64,000 nucleotides of DNA from Chryseobacterium wanjuense (GCF_900111495.1 NZ_FOIU01000004.1:62001-126000); one strand, 5' to 3'; shown: positions 36,790-45,547, counted from the stretch's first letter. A program made the numbers and translations. Notes: generated from the sequence alone by a model not told the origin.

Positions 36790-36993
36790 TTAGTTTTCTT
36801 CAGTAGCAGCTACTTCTTTTTCCAATACTACTTTTCCTCTGTAGTATAGTTTTCCTTCATGCCAGTGAGCTCTGTGATATAGGTGAAGCTCTCCTGTTGT
36901 TGCATCTTTAGCCAATTGAGGAACTACAGCTTTATAGTGAGTTCTTCTCTTATCTCTTCTTGTAGACGATTGTCTTCTCTTTGGATGTGCCAT
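36790..36993 (-). CDS. rpmF: 50S ribosomal protein L32
   Basis: 67 residues. [22 protein letters not shown] is the classic L32 start, and [17 protein letters not shown] is the Bacteroidetes-type C-terminus, lacking the zinc-binding Cys of some L32 proteins. It follows yceD, as in most bacteria, and ends at a strong hairpin. A seven-base inverted repeat (GATGAGA at 37022-37028, TCTCATC at 37036-37042) lies in its 59-base upstream gap and might influence translation. Confidence 0.97.
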   Translation of the reverse strand: MAHPKRRQSSTRRDKRRTHYKAVVPQLAKDATTGELHLYHRAHWHEGKLYYRGKVVLEKEVAATEEN

Positions 36994-37052
36994 TTTCTAA
37001 TAACTTTTTTAATTGATGAGCGATGAGATTCATCATCTCATCATTAAACTAT

Positions 37053-37577
37053 TTAATTTTTATCTTTTAATTTTCTTAATGCTTCCCATCTGGGATCGCC
37101 TTTGGGTTCTTCCTCTTCCTCAACTTCCTTCGGACTGAATTTTTCAAGAATCTGCAGATCTTCGTCGCTTACGTTCGGTGATATTTTTTTCATGGGAATG
37201 GAAAGCATCACGTTTTCGTAAATCAGTTGTGCTACGTTGAAAGCATGGTCGCTGGTAGGAATGGTGATTACATCTTCTTCACTGTCGTCGTATTCTTCAC
37301 CAAATTTTACCAAAACCTTGATCTGATTTTCAATAGGATGGTCGAAATTTTCATTTGTAATATCACAAACCAATTCTACCAATCCATGAATTTTTATTTC
37401 AAACTCTAAAAAAGTAGAGTGTTTATGTAAAAAAACATCTACTACAATTCTAGGATTTGTAAATTCCTGTTCAGTGTCAAATAATTGAAAGAACTCTTTA
37501 TCTATCTCAAACCTGAACTCGTGCTTGCCGGTTTTCAGCCCGGAAAAGCTTACGTCGTAGTTTCTTAACTTGTCCAT
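37053..37577 (-). CDS. yceD: YceD family protein (DUF177)
   Basis: 174 residues from the ATG at 37577. The DUF177/YceD family is almost always next to rpmF. In some organisms it has been linked to 23S rRNA metabolism; its precise role here is not shown. The conserved Cys region is only partly kept (LVELVCDITNENFDHPIE). The acidic segment EEYDDSEEDV and the C-terminal KGDPRWEALRKLK are typical. A start at 37592 falls inside the -7 element at 37590-37597, so the shorter form is preferred. Confidence 0.88.
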   Translation of the reverse strand: MDKLRNYDVSFSGLKTGKHEFRFEIDKEFFQLFDTEQEFTNPRIVVDVFLHKHSTFLEFEIKIHGLVELVCDITNENFDHPIENQIKVLVKFGEEYDDSEEDVITIPTSDHAFNVAQLIYENVMLSIPMKKISPNVSDEDLQILEKFSPKEVEEEEEPKGDPRWEALRKLKDKN

Positions 37578-37589
37578 AAAATGAGTGTG

Positions 37590-37597
37590 CAAAAATA
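37590..37597 (-). promoter_or_regulatory. -7 element of yceD-rpmF
   Basis: TATTTTTG on the minus strand, 13 bases before the yceD start at 37577. Confidence 0.45.
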
Positions 37598-37661
37598 TGC
37601 AATTTTTTTATAATAACAAATAAATTCTCCAACAAATTACTTTAAAATATATTTTAAAGAT

Positions 37662-38753
37662 TTAAGGTTCAATTTCCTCTGGTAGATCTTCGTCTATTCC
37701 GTTATCCACAACCATTTTTCTAGGTTGCAGGCGGTTGCTCATAAGATCATTGTATTCACTTCTGTTTTTAAAAATTTTAATAGCAGTGAAAATTGCTTCG
37801 GTAAAACTCTGCTCATCGGCAAGGTTTTTTCCTGCAATGTCGTACGCAACTCCGTGGTCGGGAGAAGTCCTGATAAATGGAAGTCCGGCTGTATAATTTA
37901 CGCCTTCTTCATAAGCCAATGTTTTAAACGGAGCCAGACCCTGGTCATGGTACATCGCTAAAACAGCATCAAAACTTTTGTATTTATTCGGCTGAAAAAA
38001 GCTGTCCGCCGGAAAAGGCCCGAAAGCCAGAATTCCGTTGTCGGAAAGTTCTTTGATCGCCGGAGAAATAATTTCAATTTCTTCATTTCCGATTACGCCG
38101 CCGTCTCCGGAATGCGGATTTAGTCCTAAAACAGCAATCTTAGGTTTAGAAATATTAAAATCTTCAATTAAAGTCTGGTTTAAAACTCTTATCTGCTTTT
38201 TGATTTTTTCTTTGGAAATGTTTTCAGCAACCTGTGCAATTGGGATGTGATGCGTTAAAACAGCAACTTTTAAATCTTCCGTTACCAGGAACATTAATCC
38301 TTTTTTACTGAATTTTTCTTCAAAATATCCTGTATGACCGGCATGTTTGAAGCCCATCTTCATCATTTCATCTTTGTTGATCGGGGCTGTTACCAAAACA
38401 TCAATTTCACCTTTCATTAAAGCTTCCGTTGCTGCTTCCAGAGAAGCGATCGCCATATTGGTAGATTCTTCGGTAGGAGTCCCCAATTCTACGGTGACGT
38501 TGTCTTTTACAAGGTTCACCATATTCAGTTTTCCTCCCTGAGCCTGAGAAGGTTCATTGATGTAATTGAAATTAAGATTAAGCTTGAAAATATTTTTCTG
38601 ATAGGTAAATAATTTTCCCGAACCAAAAATTACCGGAGTAAAAAAATCCGTGATGTTTTTGTCTTTCAGAGACTTCATGATGATTTCGGGACCGATGCCG
38701 TTGAAATCTCCGATTGAAATTCCTACTCGTACTTTATGGTTTTTTGGGCTCAT
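37662..38753 (-). CDS. pdxA: 4-hydroxythreonine-4-phosphate dehydrogenase
   Basis: 363 residues. NAD-dependent enzyme of the DXP-dependent vitamin B6 pathway. Motifs: VGISIGDFNGIGPEI at the N-terminus, HAGHTGYF with the metal His near residue 140, LNPHSGDGG near 210 and AMYHDQGLAPFK near 265 with the third metal ligand. The C-terminal tail is acidic (DEDLPEEIEP). It shares an intergenic region with divergently transcribed ribE and is followed by yceD after 84 bases. Confidence 0.96.
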   Translation of the reverse strand: MSPKNHKVRVGISIGDFNGIGPEIIMKSLKDKNITDFFTPVIFGSGKLFTYQKNIFKLNLNFNYINEPSQAQGGKLNMVNLVKDNVTVELGTPTEESTNMAIASLEAATEALMKGEIDVLVTAPINKDEMMKMGFKHAGHTGYFEEKFSKKGLMFLVTEDLKVAVLTHHIPIAQVAENISKEKIKKQIRVLNQTLIEDFNISKPKIAVLGLNPHSGDGGVIGNEEIEIISPAIKELSDNGILAFGPFPADSFFQPNKYKSFDAVLAMYHDQGLAPFKTLAYEEGVNYTAGLPFIRTSPDHGVAYDIAGKNLADEQSFTEAIFTAIKIFKNRSEYNDLMSNRLQPRKMVVDNGIDEDLPEEIEP

Positions 38754-38759
38754 TTTGAT

Positions 38760-38767
38760 TATCTTTG
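38760..38767 (+). promoter_or_regulatory. -7 element of ribE
   Basis: TATCTTTG, 34 bases before the ribE start. It lies within 15 bases of the oppositely oriented pdxA element. Confidence 0.45.
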
Positions 38768-38781
38768 AACATTATAATTTA

Positions 38782-38789
38782 CAAATTTA
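38782..38789 (-). promoter_or_regulatory. -7 element of pdxA
   Basis: TAAATTTG on the minus strand, 29 bases before the pdxA start, inside the predicted ribE leader. Confidence 0.45.
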
Positions 38790-38801
38790 GCAAAAAATAA
38801 T

Positions 38802-39398
38802 ATGTTCACAGGAATAATTGAAGCTGTAGGAGTTATTGAGAGAATAGAAACCAACGGAAGCAATATAGATTTTACCCTTACTTGCCCTTTTACGAACGAA
38901 TTAAAAATAGATCAGAGCCTTGCTCATAACGGCTGTTGTCTTACGGTTGTAAAAATTAAAGGCGACAAATATGTGGTAACTGCCATTAATGAAACTTTAG
39001 AAAAAACCAATCTCGGAAAATGGGAAGTAGGAACAGTGGTAAACCTTGAGCGTTGCATGAAGATGGACGGGAGATTAGACGGGCACATCGTACAAGGTCA
39101 TGTTGATAAAACGGGTGAAGTGGTAAGTATCGAAAATAAAGACGGAAGTTATTTTATTACCATGAAATATGAAGATAACGGAAGTTTTGTGACCGTTCCT
39201 CAAGGTTCTATTACGGTAAACGGAATCAGTTTAACAGTGGCAAAAAGTGAGGATACACAGTTCTCGGTGGCAATTATCCCGTATACTTGGGAATTTACAA
39301 ATATGAAATATTTAAAGGTAGGAGATAAAGTTAACCTGGAATTTGATATAATTGGTAAGTATATTGCTAGGTTAATAAAAAAACAGAATGTCAATTAA
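38802..39398 (+). CDS. ribE: Riboflavin synthase, alpha subunit
   Basis: 198 residues. Dismutation of two 6,7-dimethyl-8-ribityllumazines to riboflavin. The two internally duplicated lumazine-binding domains are visible: MFTGIIEAVGVIERI at the start and GHIVQGHVDKTGEVVSI at residue ~90. FVTVPQGSITVNGISLTV and LKVGDKVNLEFDIIGKYIARL close the second half. No FMN riboswitch was recognised upstream. The stop overlaps the next gene by 11 bases if that gene starts at its first ATG. Confidence 0.96.
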   Translation: MFTGIIEAVGVIERIETNGSNIDFTLTCPFTNELKIDQSLAHNGCCLTVVKIKGDKYVVTAINETLEKTNLGKWEVGTVVNLERCMKMDGRLDGHIVQGHVDKTGEVVSIENKDGSYFITMKYEDNGSFVTVPQGSITVNGISLTVAKSEDTQFSVAIIPYTWEFTNMKYLKVGDKVNLEFDIIGKYIARLIKKQNVN

Positions 39399-40842
39399 TA
39401 TGTACAAAGGATATAGCCTAAGAAACCGGGTATTTTTCGGTTTCCTGCTGGTATGTCTTTTAAGTGTCGTAGCTTCTTCGCTGGTTCCTTATTTTGTTTT
39501 AAAGGAAAATTCTGTGCAGCAGAGTGAGATTGATATGCAGGGGAAAACCGGAGCTGTAATACGATATCTCGACTATGCCGTAAGCAGAACCCGTGTGGAA
39601 ACCAATGATCTGAAAACAGTTTTGGAAAATAAAATTTTCGAAATTGCAGATATCAATCAGCACGACATTATATTATATGACCTTAAAGGAAATTATCTTC
39701 TTTCCAACAAGGAAGAAAGTCTGGTAGAGCAGAAGGCGATTCCTATTAATATTGTCAATAAAATTCTGGCAACCAATGCTAGAGTAGATATTAAAGGATA
39801 TGATGCTTCTAAAGATTCTGTGCTTACTTCTTCCTATTTACTTTTAAAAAACAATGATCTTGAGCCGATCGCGATAGTCTATATTCCACTTTATCATAAT
39901 GAATCTGCTTATTTTGAGGTACTTCATGTATATGTAAAATATATTGTGCTAGTGGATATTCTGTTAATTTTATTCAGTATTTGGATAAGCTGGATAATGT
40001 CTAACAGTTTAGCGAAAAATATTACCAAATTTTCCGACATGATCACGCGTATCACTTTGTTTGAAAATGAAATGCGACCCATCAGATATTATAAAAATGA
40101 TGAGTTAAATGCTTTGGCAAGAGCCTACAACAGGATGATTCTTCAGATTCAGGATCAAAAGGAAAGGCTTCGTTTCAAGGCATCGGAGGAAGCCTGGAGA
40201 GAAATGGCCAAACAGGTGGCGCATGAGGTGAAAAACCCTTTAACACCAATGAAATTGACCATCCAGAATTTTGAAAGAAAATTCGATCCGAAAGATCCAA
40301 ACATCGGGGAAAGAGTTAAACAAATGAGTAAAACAATGGTAGATCAGATCGATTTGATTGCCACGGTGGCCTCTGCTTTCTCAGAATTTGCCAAACTTCC
40401 AGAAAAAAATAATGAAGTCATTAATTTGAATAATGAAGTGGAAGACGTCTTGCGTGTTTTCAATGACGACAGTATTTTCATGCATTCCAACAAAAGCAAT
40501 ATCATGATCAATATGGATAGAATTTATCTGTCCAGGATTATCACCAATCTCGTTACCAATGCAAAACAGGCAGAAAGCGATGAAAGGAAATTAATTATTA
40601 ATGTAGATGTGGAACAGCACCAGAGAAGAGTGATGATTTCCGTTCAGGACAACGGTATTGGTATTGCTGACAATATGTATGAAAGGATTTTTGAACCTAA
40701 TTTCACGTCCAAAAACAGTGGAATGGGGCTTGGCTTATCGATGGTGAGAAAGATGGTGGAAGATTACAAAGGCGAGATTACCGTAAAATCGGAGCTCGGA
40801 AAAGGTTCAACATTCACCATTACTTTGCCGACGAATTTATAG
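39388..40842 (+). CDS. Sensor histidine kinase, NtrY-like
   Basis: 484 residues. Two membrane spans (~11-32 and ~185-207) enclose a ~150-residue periplasmic sensor region. A HAMP-like linker (~208-260), the HisKA dimerisation helix with the phosphorylated His in VAHEVKNPLTPMKL (His279), and a HATPase domain with N box NLVTNAKQAE, DNGIGI and GMGLGLSMVRKM follow. The kinase core resembles the NtrY group. No response regulator gene is adjacent, so it is an orphan kinase here. It overlaps ribE (an alternative ATG at 39400 would just follow the ribE stop) and touches trmN6, suggesting one mRNA. Stimulus unknown. Confidence 0.92.
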   Translation: MSINMYKGYSLRNRVFFGFLLVCLLSVVASSLVPYFVLKENSVQQSEIDMQGKTGAVIRYLDYAVSRTRVETNDLKTVLENKIFEIADINQHDIILYDLKGNYLLSNKEESLVEQKAIPINIVNKILATNARVDIKGYDASKDSVLTSSYLLLKNNDLEPIAIVYIPLYHNESAYFEVLHVYVKYIVLVDILLILFSIWISWIMSNSLAKNITKFSDMITRITLFENEMRPIRYYKNDELNALARAYNRMILQIQDQKERLRFKASEEAWREMAKQVAHEVKNPLTPMKLTIQNFERKFDPKDPNIGERVKQMSKTMVDQIDLIATVASAFSEFAKLPEKNNEVINLNNEVEDVLRVFNDDSIFMHSNKSNIMINMDRIYLSRIITNLVTNAKQAESDERKLIINVDVEQHQRRVMISVQDNGIGIADNMYERIFEPNFTSKNSGMGLGLSMVRKMVEDYKGEITVKSELGKGSTFTITLPTNL

Positions 40843-41540
40843 TGAAACCTTTTACATTTAAACAATTCCAGATTCAACAATCAAAAAACGTCTTCCGTGT
40901 AGGAACCGACGGTGTTTTGTTGGGTTCTTTAGCGAGTGTCGACAATGTTTCCAACGTTCTGGAAGTAGGAACAGGAACGGGTTTGATTTCATTAATGCTG
41001 GCTCAGCGAAATCCAGATGCAGAATTTTTAGGAATTGATATTAATGAAGAAGCTGCAAATCTCACTGCAATTAATTTTAATAATTCTCCTTTTACAGTAA
41101 GGTTGAAAAATATCCTCCAGGATTTTAAAAATTTTAAAACAGAAGAAAAATTTGATTTAATCGTATCAAATCCGCCTTATTTTGAAGCATCAGATTCTGA
41201 AAAAGATAAAATTGCGCGGCAAACCATTGAGCTTAATTTTAAACAGTTGATCTCAAAGTCCTCAACATTGCTTTCTGAAAATGGAATTTTTTCCGTAATT
41301 ATTCCTGTTGAAGCCGGAGATGATTTTATTGAAATTGCTAAAGAAAATCAATTGTTTTTAATCCGGAAAATCAACATTAAAGGAATCGAAAATTCAAAAA
41401 CAAAAAGACTGATTCTGGAATTTTCTTTATCTGAGAAAAGCCTTGAAGAATCTGAATTTACCATAGAAAAAAGTCCGAGACAATACTCGGACCAATATAT
41501 TGCACTCACGAAGGAGTTTCATATTTTTAAACATAATTAA
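40842..41540 (+). CDS. trmN6: tRNA1(Val) (adenine(37)-N6)-methyltransferase-like protein
   Basis: 232 residues, starting with GTG that overlaps the kinase stop by one base (TAGTG). The SAM-binding loop is VLEVGTGTGLISLML near residue 40, and the N6-adenine methyltransferase catalytic motif is VSNPPYF near 110. FTFKQFQIQQSKNVFRVGTDGVLLGSL at the N-terminus is characteristic of the YfiC/TrmN6 family. Likely modifies A37 of one tRNA; the exact substrate is inferred from family. Confidence 0.9.
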   Translation: MKPFTFKQFQIQQSKNVFRVGTDGVLLGSLASVDNVSNVLEVGTGTGLISLMLAQRNPDAEFLGIDINEEAANLTAINFNNSPFTVRLKNILQDFKNFKTEEKFDLIVSNPPYFEASDSEKDKIARQTIELNFKQLISKSSTLLSENGIFSVIIPVEAGDDFIEIAKENQLFLIRKINIKGIENSKTKRLILEFSLSEKSLEESEFTIEKSPRQYSDQYIALTKEFHIFKHN

Positions 41541-41552
41541 CCTTGAAAATAG

Positions 41553-43106
41553 ATGAGAAAACTATATTTATTTATATTTTTTATTGCATTTAATATTTGT
41601 TTTGCACAACAAATAACATACTTTGATAAGAATTGGAAAGAAACTTCCAAAGAAAAAGCTTCTTATTACAGAGAAGTTTCAAATGAGGGAAAATTAATGC
41701 GAATTAAAGACTTTTTTATCAGCGGGAAATTGCAGATGGAAGGTCTTGCCAGTAAAATTGAAAATGGAGATGAGGTTTTTGAAGGAGAAGTGAAGTGGTA
41801 TTTCGAGAATGGAAAGGTAGAAAAAAGCAGCATTTTTAAAAATGGAACTCAGATAGGACTGCAAAAAGAATTTGATGCCGACGGAAAGCTTGTTGAAGAA
41901 GATTTATCAAATGAAAAAGGAAATGTTTATACAAGAAAATATAAGTATAAAAGTGAAACCCAGCCTTTCAATGTTTTTACGGAATGGAAAGATGACACTA
42001 TTACAGAAACCGAATATGATAATGATATTAAACTTATTAGAAGAGTCTATAAAGGTGATGGCAATTATGAGTATTACGATGAAAAAGGTGCTTTGATCGG
42101 AAAATTAAATGATGATTATGTCGACGGGAAATCAGGAATTGAGGTTATTTATTTTTATAATCCGATGAAAGTAAGAACGATTATAGAATATGAAAAAGGC
42201 AAGTATAAAGTAATTAAAAATTATTTTCCTGATAAAAAATTAGAAAGCGAAATTATAACTGCTGGAACATCAGGAACGTTGAAAAAATTTGACCGCCAAG
42301 GAAAACTGCTTTCCAGTGCAAAGGTTGAGGTTGACGAACAAAAAAATATCACCCCCATTGAAGGAACTTATATATCCGAAGATTTTACAGATGAAACGGG
42401 AAATAAAAGCTATATTTCAGTGATTGCAGAATATAAAGCGGGAGAAGTAATTACCAGAAAAATATTCTACGAAAACGGGAAATTGAAAAATGATGAAAGT
42501 CAGGAAAAGGTAACCCATTACGCTCCCGATGGTAGTTTAAAATATACGATGATCTATAAGAATGGAGAACCTTTTGACGGAACGGAGATCATAGAAGATG
42601 CCAAATTATTTGAATTTAAAAATGGAAAGATGATTTCATTTAGAATTTATCTGAATGATATGAAAACTCTGGCATTAGAAAATATTTTCAATCCAAAAAC
42701 ACAAATGTATGAACAGAAAATATTTGATGAAAACTCCGATTATAAGCAAATTAAATTTGTTACGATAACAAAAGAAGCCGATTCTTACAAAACACAGGCA
42801 GAAATTATTACTTATCAAAACGGACAGCCGGTTGCGAAGGCAGTCGTGAAAAATGAAGTCCTGGAAAGCGGCAAGGTTATTTTCTTCTATCCTGACAAAA
42901 AGAAAACGATCTTTGAAACCAAAGATGGCTCTTCAACGCAGGTTACGAGTTATAATGAAAATGGAGATATGACAAGAAACACGAATTATCCTGTGAAAAA
43001 TGTTGACGATTATGAAATTCCCAAGATAAATGAAGGTTTTCTTCTTGGGAATGATCTTACGCTTCCTACCGTCACTTCAAAACCCAAAGTTTTATATAAT
43101 GAATAA
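41553..43106 (+). CDS. Exported MORN-like repeat protein
   Basis: 517 residues with a signal peptide (LYLFIFFIAFNICFAQ). The mature part contains many spaced copies of a G.x..(E/K)FYENGK...(Y/E)-like unit (for example KWYFENGKVEKSS, FYENGKLKNDES, TYQNGQPVAK), similar to MORN-like and YwqK-type repeats. Such proteins are often misnamed toxin-antitoxin components; nothing here supports a toxin partner. Probably periplasmic or surface exposed, function unknown. Starts 12 bases after trmN6 and ends at a bidirectional terminator. Confidence 0.82.
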   Translation: MRKLYLFIFFIAFNICFAQQITYFDKNWKETSKEKASYYREVSNEGKLMRIKDFFISGKLQMEGLASKIENGDEVFEGEVKWYFENGKVEKSSIFKNGTQIGLQKEFDADGKLVEEDLSNEKGNVYTRKYKYKSETQPFNVFTEWKDDTITETEYDNDIKLIRRVYKGDGNYEYYDEKGALIGKLNDDYVDGKSGIEVIYFYNPMKVRTIIEYEKGKYKVIKNYFPDKKLESEIITAGTSGTLKKFDRQGKLLSSAKVEVDEQKNITPIEGTYISEDFTDETGNKSYISVIAEYKAGEVITRKIFYENGKLKNDESQEKVTHYAPDGSLKYTMIYKNGEPFDGTEIIEDAKLFEFKNGKMISFRIYLNDMKTLALENIFNPKTQMYEQKIFDENSDYKQIKFVTITKEADSYKTQAEIITYQNGQPVAKAVVKNEVLESGKVIFFYPDKKKTIFETKDGSSTQVTSYNENGDMTRNTNYPVKNVDDYEIPKINEGFLLGNDLTLPTVTSKPKVLYNE

Positions 43107-43110
43107 AACA

Positions 43111-43145
43111 TAAAAAAAGGATACAAAATTTGTATCCTTTTTTAT
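43111..43145. terminator. Bidirectional terminator
   Basis: Arms AAAAAGGATACAAA and TTTGTATCCTTTTT with a one-base spacer, T-tracts on both strands. Serves the 41553 gene and ftsE. Confidence 0.85.
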
Positions 43146-43162
43146 TTATTTTAATTTAGAAA

Positions 43163-43873
43163 TTATTCAAACAATTCCGCTGTATCCAACACAGATACTT
43201 TTCCGTCTTCACATCTGATGGCTTCTCCCGGGAAGTTCTGGATCATGTGATAATCGTGTGTTGCCATTACTACCGCAGCGCCATTTTCCAGGGCAACCTG
43301 CTTCAATAATGTCATGATTTCGTTGGATGTTTCCGGGTCAAGATTTCCCGTTGGCTCATCCGCAAGGATAAGATCAGGGTGATTCAGTAGAGCTCTTGCA
43401 ATCGCCACACGTTGCTGCTCACCTCCTGAAAGCTCGTGAGGCATTTTGTGCTTTTTGCTCTTCATATTTACGCTTCCCAAAACCTCATTGATACGGTCTT
43501 CCATTTTTACTTTATCGCTCCAGCCCGTTGCTTCAAGAACGAATTTCAAATTTTTCTCCACCGTTCTGTCAGAAAGCAATTGGAAATCCTGGAAAACAAT
43601 TCCCAGTTTTCTTCTCAGGTTCGGAATGTCTGAAGTTTTCATTTTCTCCAGATCAAAACCTACCACCGCACCATGTCCTGCAGCTAACGGAATATGCCCG
43701 TACAAAGTTTTTAGAAGCGAGCTTTTTCCGGAACCTGTTTTTCCGATAAGATAGCAAAATCTGCCTTTCTTGATATTAAGATTCACATCAGAAAGAACCG
43801 TGAAATTTTTTTGCGCAATCTTGGCATGCTGTAGACTTATGATATTATCTCCGGCAATATTTGTATGTGGCAT
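43163..43873 (-). CDS. ftsE: Cell division ATP-binding protein FtsE
   Basis: 236 residues. ABC ATPase with Walker A GKTGSGKSSLL, signature LSGGEQQRVAIARAL, Walker B LILADEPTGNLD and the switch His in VMATHDYHMI. High similarity to the FtsE/LolD group; FtsE is preferred because of GKTGSGKSSLLKTLYG, but LolD cannot be excluded by eye. FtsE works with FtsX to activate peptidoglycan hydrolases at division. No ftsX is adjacent, as is common in Bacteroidetes. Confidence 0.88.
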   Translation of the reverse strand: MPHTNIAGDNIISLQHAKIAQKNFTVLSDVNLNIKKGRFCYLIGKTGSGKSSLLKTLYGHIPLAAGHGAVVGFDLEKMKTSDIPNLRRKLGIVFQDFQLLSDRTVEKNLKFVLEATGWSDKVKMEDRINEVLGSVNMKSKKHKMPHELSGGEQQRVAIARALLNHPDLILADEPTGNLDPETSNEIMTLLKQVALENGAAVVMATHDYHMIQNFPGEAIRCEDGKVSVLDTAELFE

Positions 43874-43977
43874 AATTCAGTTTTATAGTACTATTTCTAA
43901 AATATTTTTTCAGATTTTAAAAATAGGAAAAAGAAGAGTATAGAACCTAAATTTTAGTAAATTTTAACAAACAAAAA

Positions 43978-44004
43978 ATGCCTGAAAATCTTATTTTCAA
44001 GCAT
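43978..44004 (-). terminator. Terminator of rpmH
   Basis: Twelve-base arms (43978-43989 and 43993-44004) with one G-T pair and a three-base loop, followed on the minus strand by TTTTTTG. Confidence 0.75.
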
Positions 44005-44028
44005 GATTTGTATATGATAATATCGAAA

Positions 44029-44187
44029 TTATCTCTTAGCGCGTGATGCACTTACAGTTAATCTCTTTCTGCCTTTAGCTCTTCTTGCAGCCAAAACTCT
44101 TCTTCCATTTGGCGTAGACATTCTTTCTCTGAAACCGTGTTTGTTTCTTCTCTTTCTTTCTGATGGCTGGAATGTTCTTTTACTCAT
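44029..44187 (-). CDS. rpmH: 50S ribosomal protein L34
   Basis: 52 residues, read directly from the sequence. It begins [19 protein letters not shown] and contains [20 protein letters not shown], the unmistakable L34 signature. The protein is very basic, as expected for a ribosomal component. It has its own -7 element 44 bases upstream and a hairpin after the stop, so it is monocistronic here; rnpA and dnaA, frequent neighbours of rpmH in other phyla, are not present. Confidence 0.98.
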   Translation of the reverse strand: MSKRTFQPSERKRRNKHGFRERMSTPNGRRVLAARRAKGRKRLTVSASRAKR

Positions 44188-44230
44188 TACTATATGTTTA
44201 AATCGTAATTATCTATTAATTTTCAGGTTG

Positions 44231-44238
44231 CAAAGATA
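44231..44238 (-). promoter_or_regulatory. -7 element of rpmH
   Basis: TATCTTTG on the minus strand, giving a leader of about 38 bases. Confidence 0.5.
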
Positions 44239-44380
44239 TAGATTTTTTTAAAAGTTACAAACTTTAATGCTCTTTTTTTCGAAATTTTAATCTGTTTTTT
44301 TACCGGTCATTTATAAAACCCGATTCCTAAACGAATTTTTATATAATCAAAAATAATGTTAATGATTTATTTAAAAGCTC

Positions 44381-44388
44381 TATCTTTG
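44381..44388 (+). promoter_or_regulatory. -7 element of nrnA
   Basis: TATCTTTG, 31 bases before the nrnA start. Confidence 0.5.
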
Positions 44389-44418
44389 AAGACTCAAATT
44401 TAAGAAAAAATAAACACA

Positions 44419-45429
44419 ATGATGTTTACTCCAGCGGAACTATTAGAAATCAAAGCATTACTTACTCCAGAAAACAGAATAGTTATTCTTACCCACTACA
44501 ATCCTGATGGGGATGCTATTGGTTCCAGCCTTGGTTTAAAACATTATTTAAAAGCAAAAGGAATTTATGCTGAAGTAATTGTTCCGAACGATTTTCCGAA
44601 GTTTCTGAAATGGATGCCCGAAGCCAAAAAAGCTCTTATTGCTGAATACAAAAGAAAAGTTGCTTCTGATATTATTAATGAAGCAGATGTTATTTTTTGC
44701 CTTGACTTCAATGCGCCTTCAAGAATCGGAATTCTGGGAGATTGGCTGACGAATGCGAGAGGTAAAAAAATCCTTATCGACCATCACCAGCAGCCGGAAA
44801 AATTTGATTTTGTGTATTCTGATACGATTATTCCTGCGACTTGCCAGATGATCTATCATTTCATCGAAGCGATGGGTGACGAAAATCTTGTAAATAAGGA
44901 TATTGCAGAATGTCTTTATACAGGAATTATGACAGATACGGGTGGTTTCCGTTTCCGCTCTACGAGTGCAACGACGCATAGAATTATTGCAAATTTAATC
45001 GAACACGGGGCAGATCCTGCCATGATCACTTCCAATACCTGGGACACGAATACCGTTTCGCGTCTTCATTTATTAGCTTTAATTTTAGGAAGAATTGAGG
45101 TGGTAAAAGACGGGAAAGTTGCTGTTCTGTACCTTACCAGAGAAGAGCTGAAAGAATATGGCTTCCAGAAAGGAGATACGGAAGGTTTTGTAAACTACGG
45201 ACTAAGCATTATGGGCGTAAAAATGGCCGCATTTTTCATGGAAGATTTGTATGAAGATTTCATTAAAATTTCTTTCAGAAGCAAGGATGATATGGACGTA
45301 AACCAGTTCTCAAGAAAATATTTCAGTGGGGGAGGTCACATCAATGCAGCCGGCGGAAAATCTTACGAATCTTTGCAGGGAACAATTGAAACTTTTAAAG
45401 GTAAAATAGAAGGAGAGGAAAGTTTGTAG
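44419..45429 (+). CDS. nrnA: Bifunctional oligoribonuclease/PAP phosphatase NrnA (DHH family)
   Basis: 336 residues. DHH/DHHA1 phosphoesterase that degrades nano-RNA and, in many species, 3'-phosphoadenosine-5'-phosphate. Motif I THYNPDGDAIGSSLG near residue 30, motif II CLDFNAPSR near 95, the DHH motif LIDHHQQPE near 120 and a further Asp in IMTDTGGFRF near 175. The C-terminal DHHA1 substrate motif is SGGGHINAAGGKS near 305. Cytosolic. The first two codons are both ATG, so the start may be 44422. Confidence 0.94.
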   Translation: MMFTPAELLEIKALLTPENRIVILTHYNPDGDAIGSSLGLKHYLKAKGIYAEVIVPNDFPKFLKWMPEAKKALIAEYKRKVASDIINEADVIFCLDFNAPSRIGILGDWLTNARGKKILIDHHQQPEKFDFVYSDTIIPATCQMIYHFIEAMGDENLVNKDIAECLYTGIMTDTGGFRFRSTSATTHRIIANLIEHGADPAMITSNTWDTNTVSRLHLLALILGRIEVVKDGKVAVLYLTREELKEYGFQKGDTEGFVNYGLSIMGVKMAAFFMEDLYEDFIKISFRSKDDMDVNQFSRKYFSGGGHINAAGGKSYESLQGTIETFKGKIEGEESL

Positions 45430-45442
45430 TTTAGATTGAGGT

Positions 45443-45478
45443 AAGGTTAAGGTTAAGGTTAAGGTTAAGGTTAAGGTT
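45443..45478. repeat. Six tandem AAGGTT hexamers
   Basis: Six perfect copies in the 118-base gap between the convergent nrnA and patatin genes. The remainder of the gap is CA/CT-rich and has no clear hairpin terminator. Confidence 0.9.
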
Positions 45479-45547
45479 GCTCGTTTCACTACTCGCAATG
45501 ACACACTCACAAACCCTAAAACACTCCCACACTCAAAACACGCCCAC

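Noticed and set aside
38768..38801. FMN riboswitch upstream of ribE
   Set aside because: The space between the promoter and start codon is far too short for that aptamer.
41553..43106. Possible antitoxin of a YwqK-type toxin-antitoxin system
   Set aside because: Only the repeat pattern is shared; there is a signal peptide, and no toxin gene lies adjacent.
45443..45478. CRISPR array or telomere
   Set aside because: Perfect contiguous hexamers without spacers, in the middle of a gene-dense region; a simple-sequence repeat explains it.
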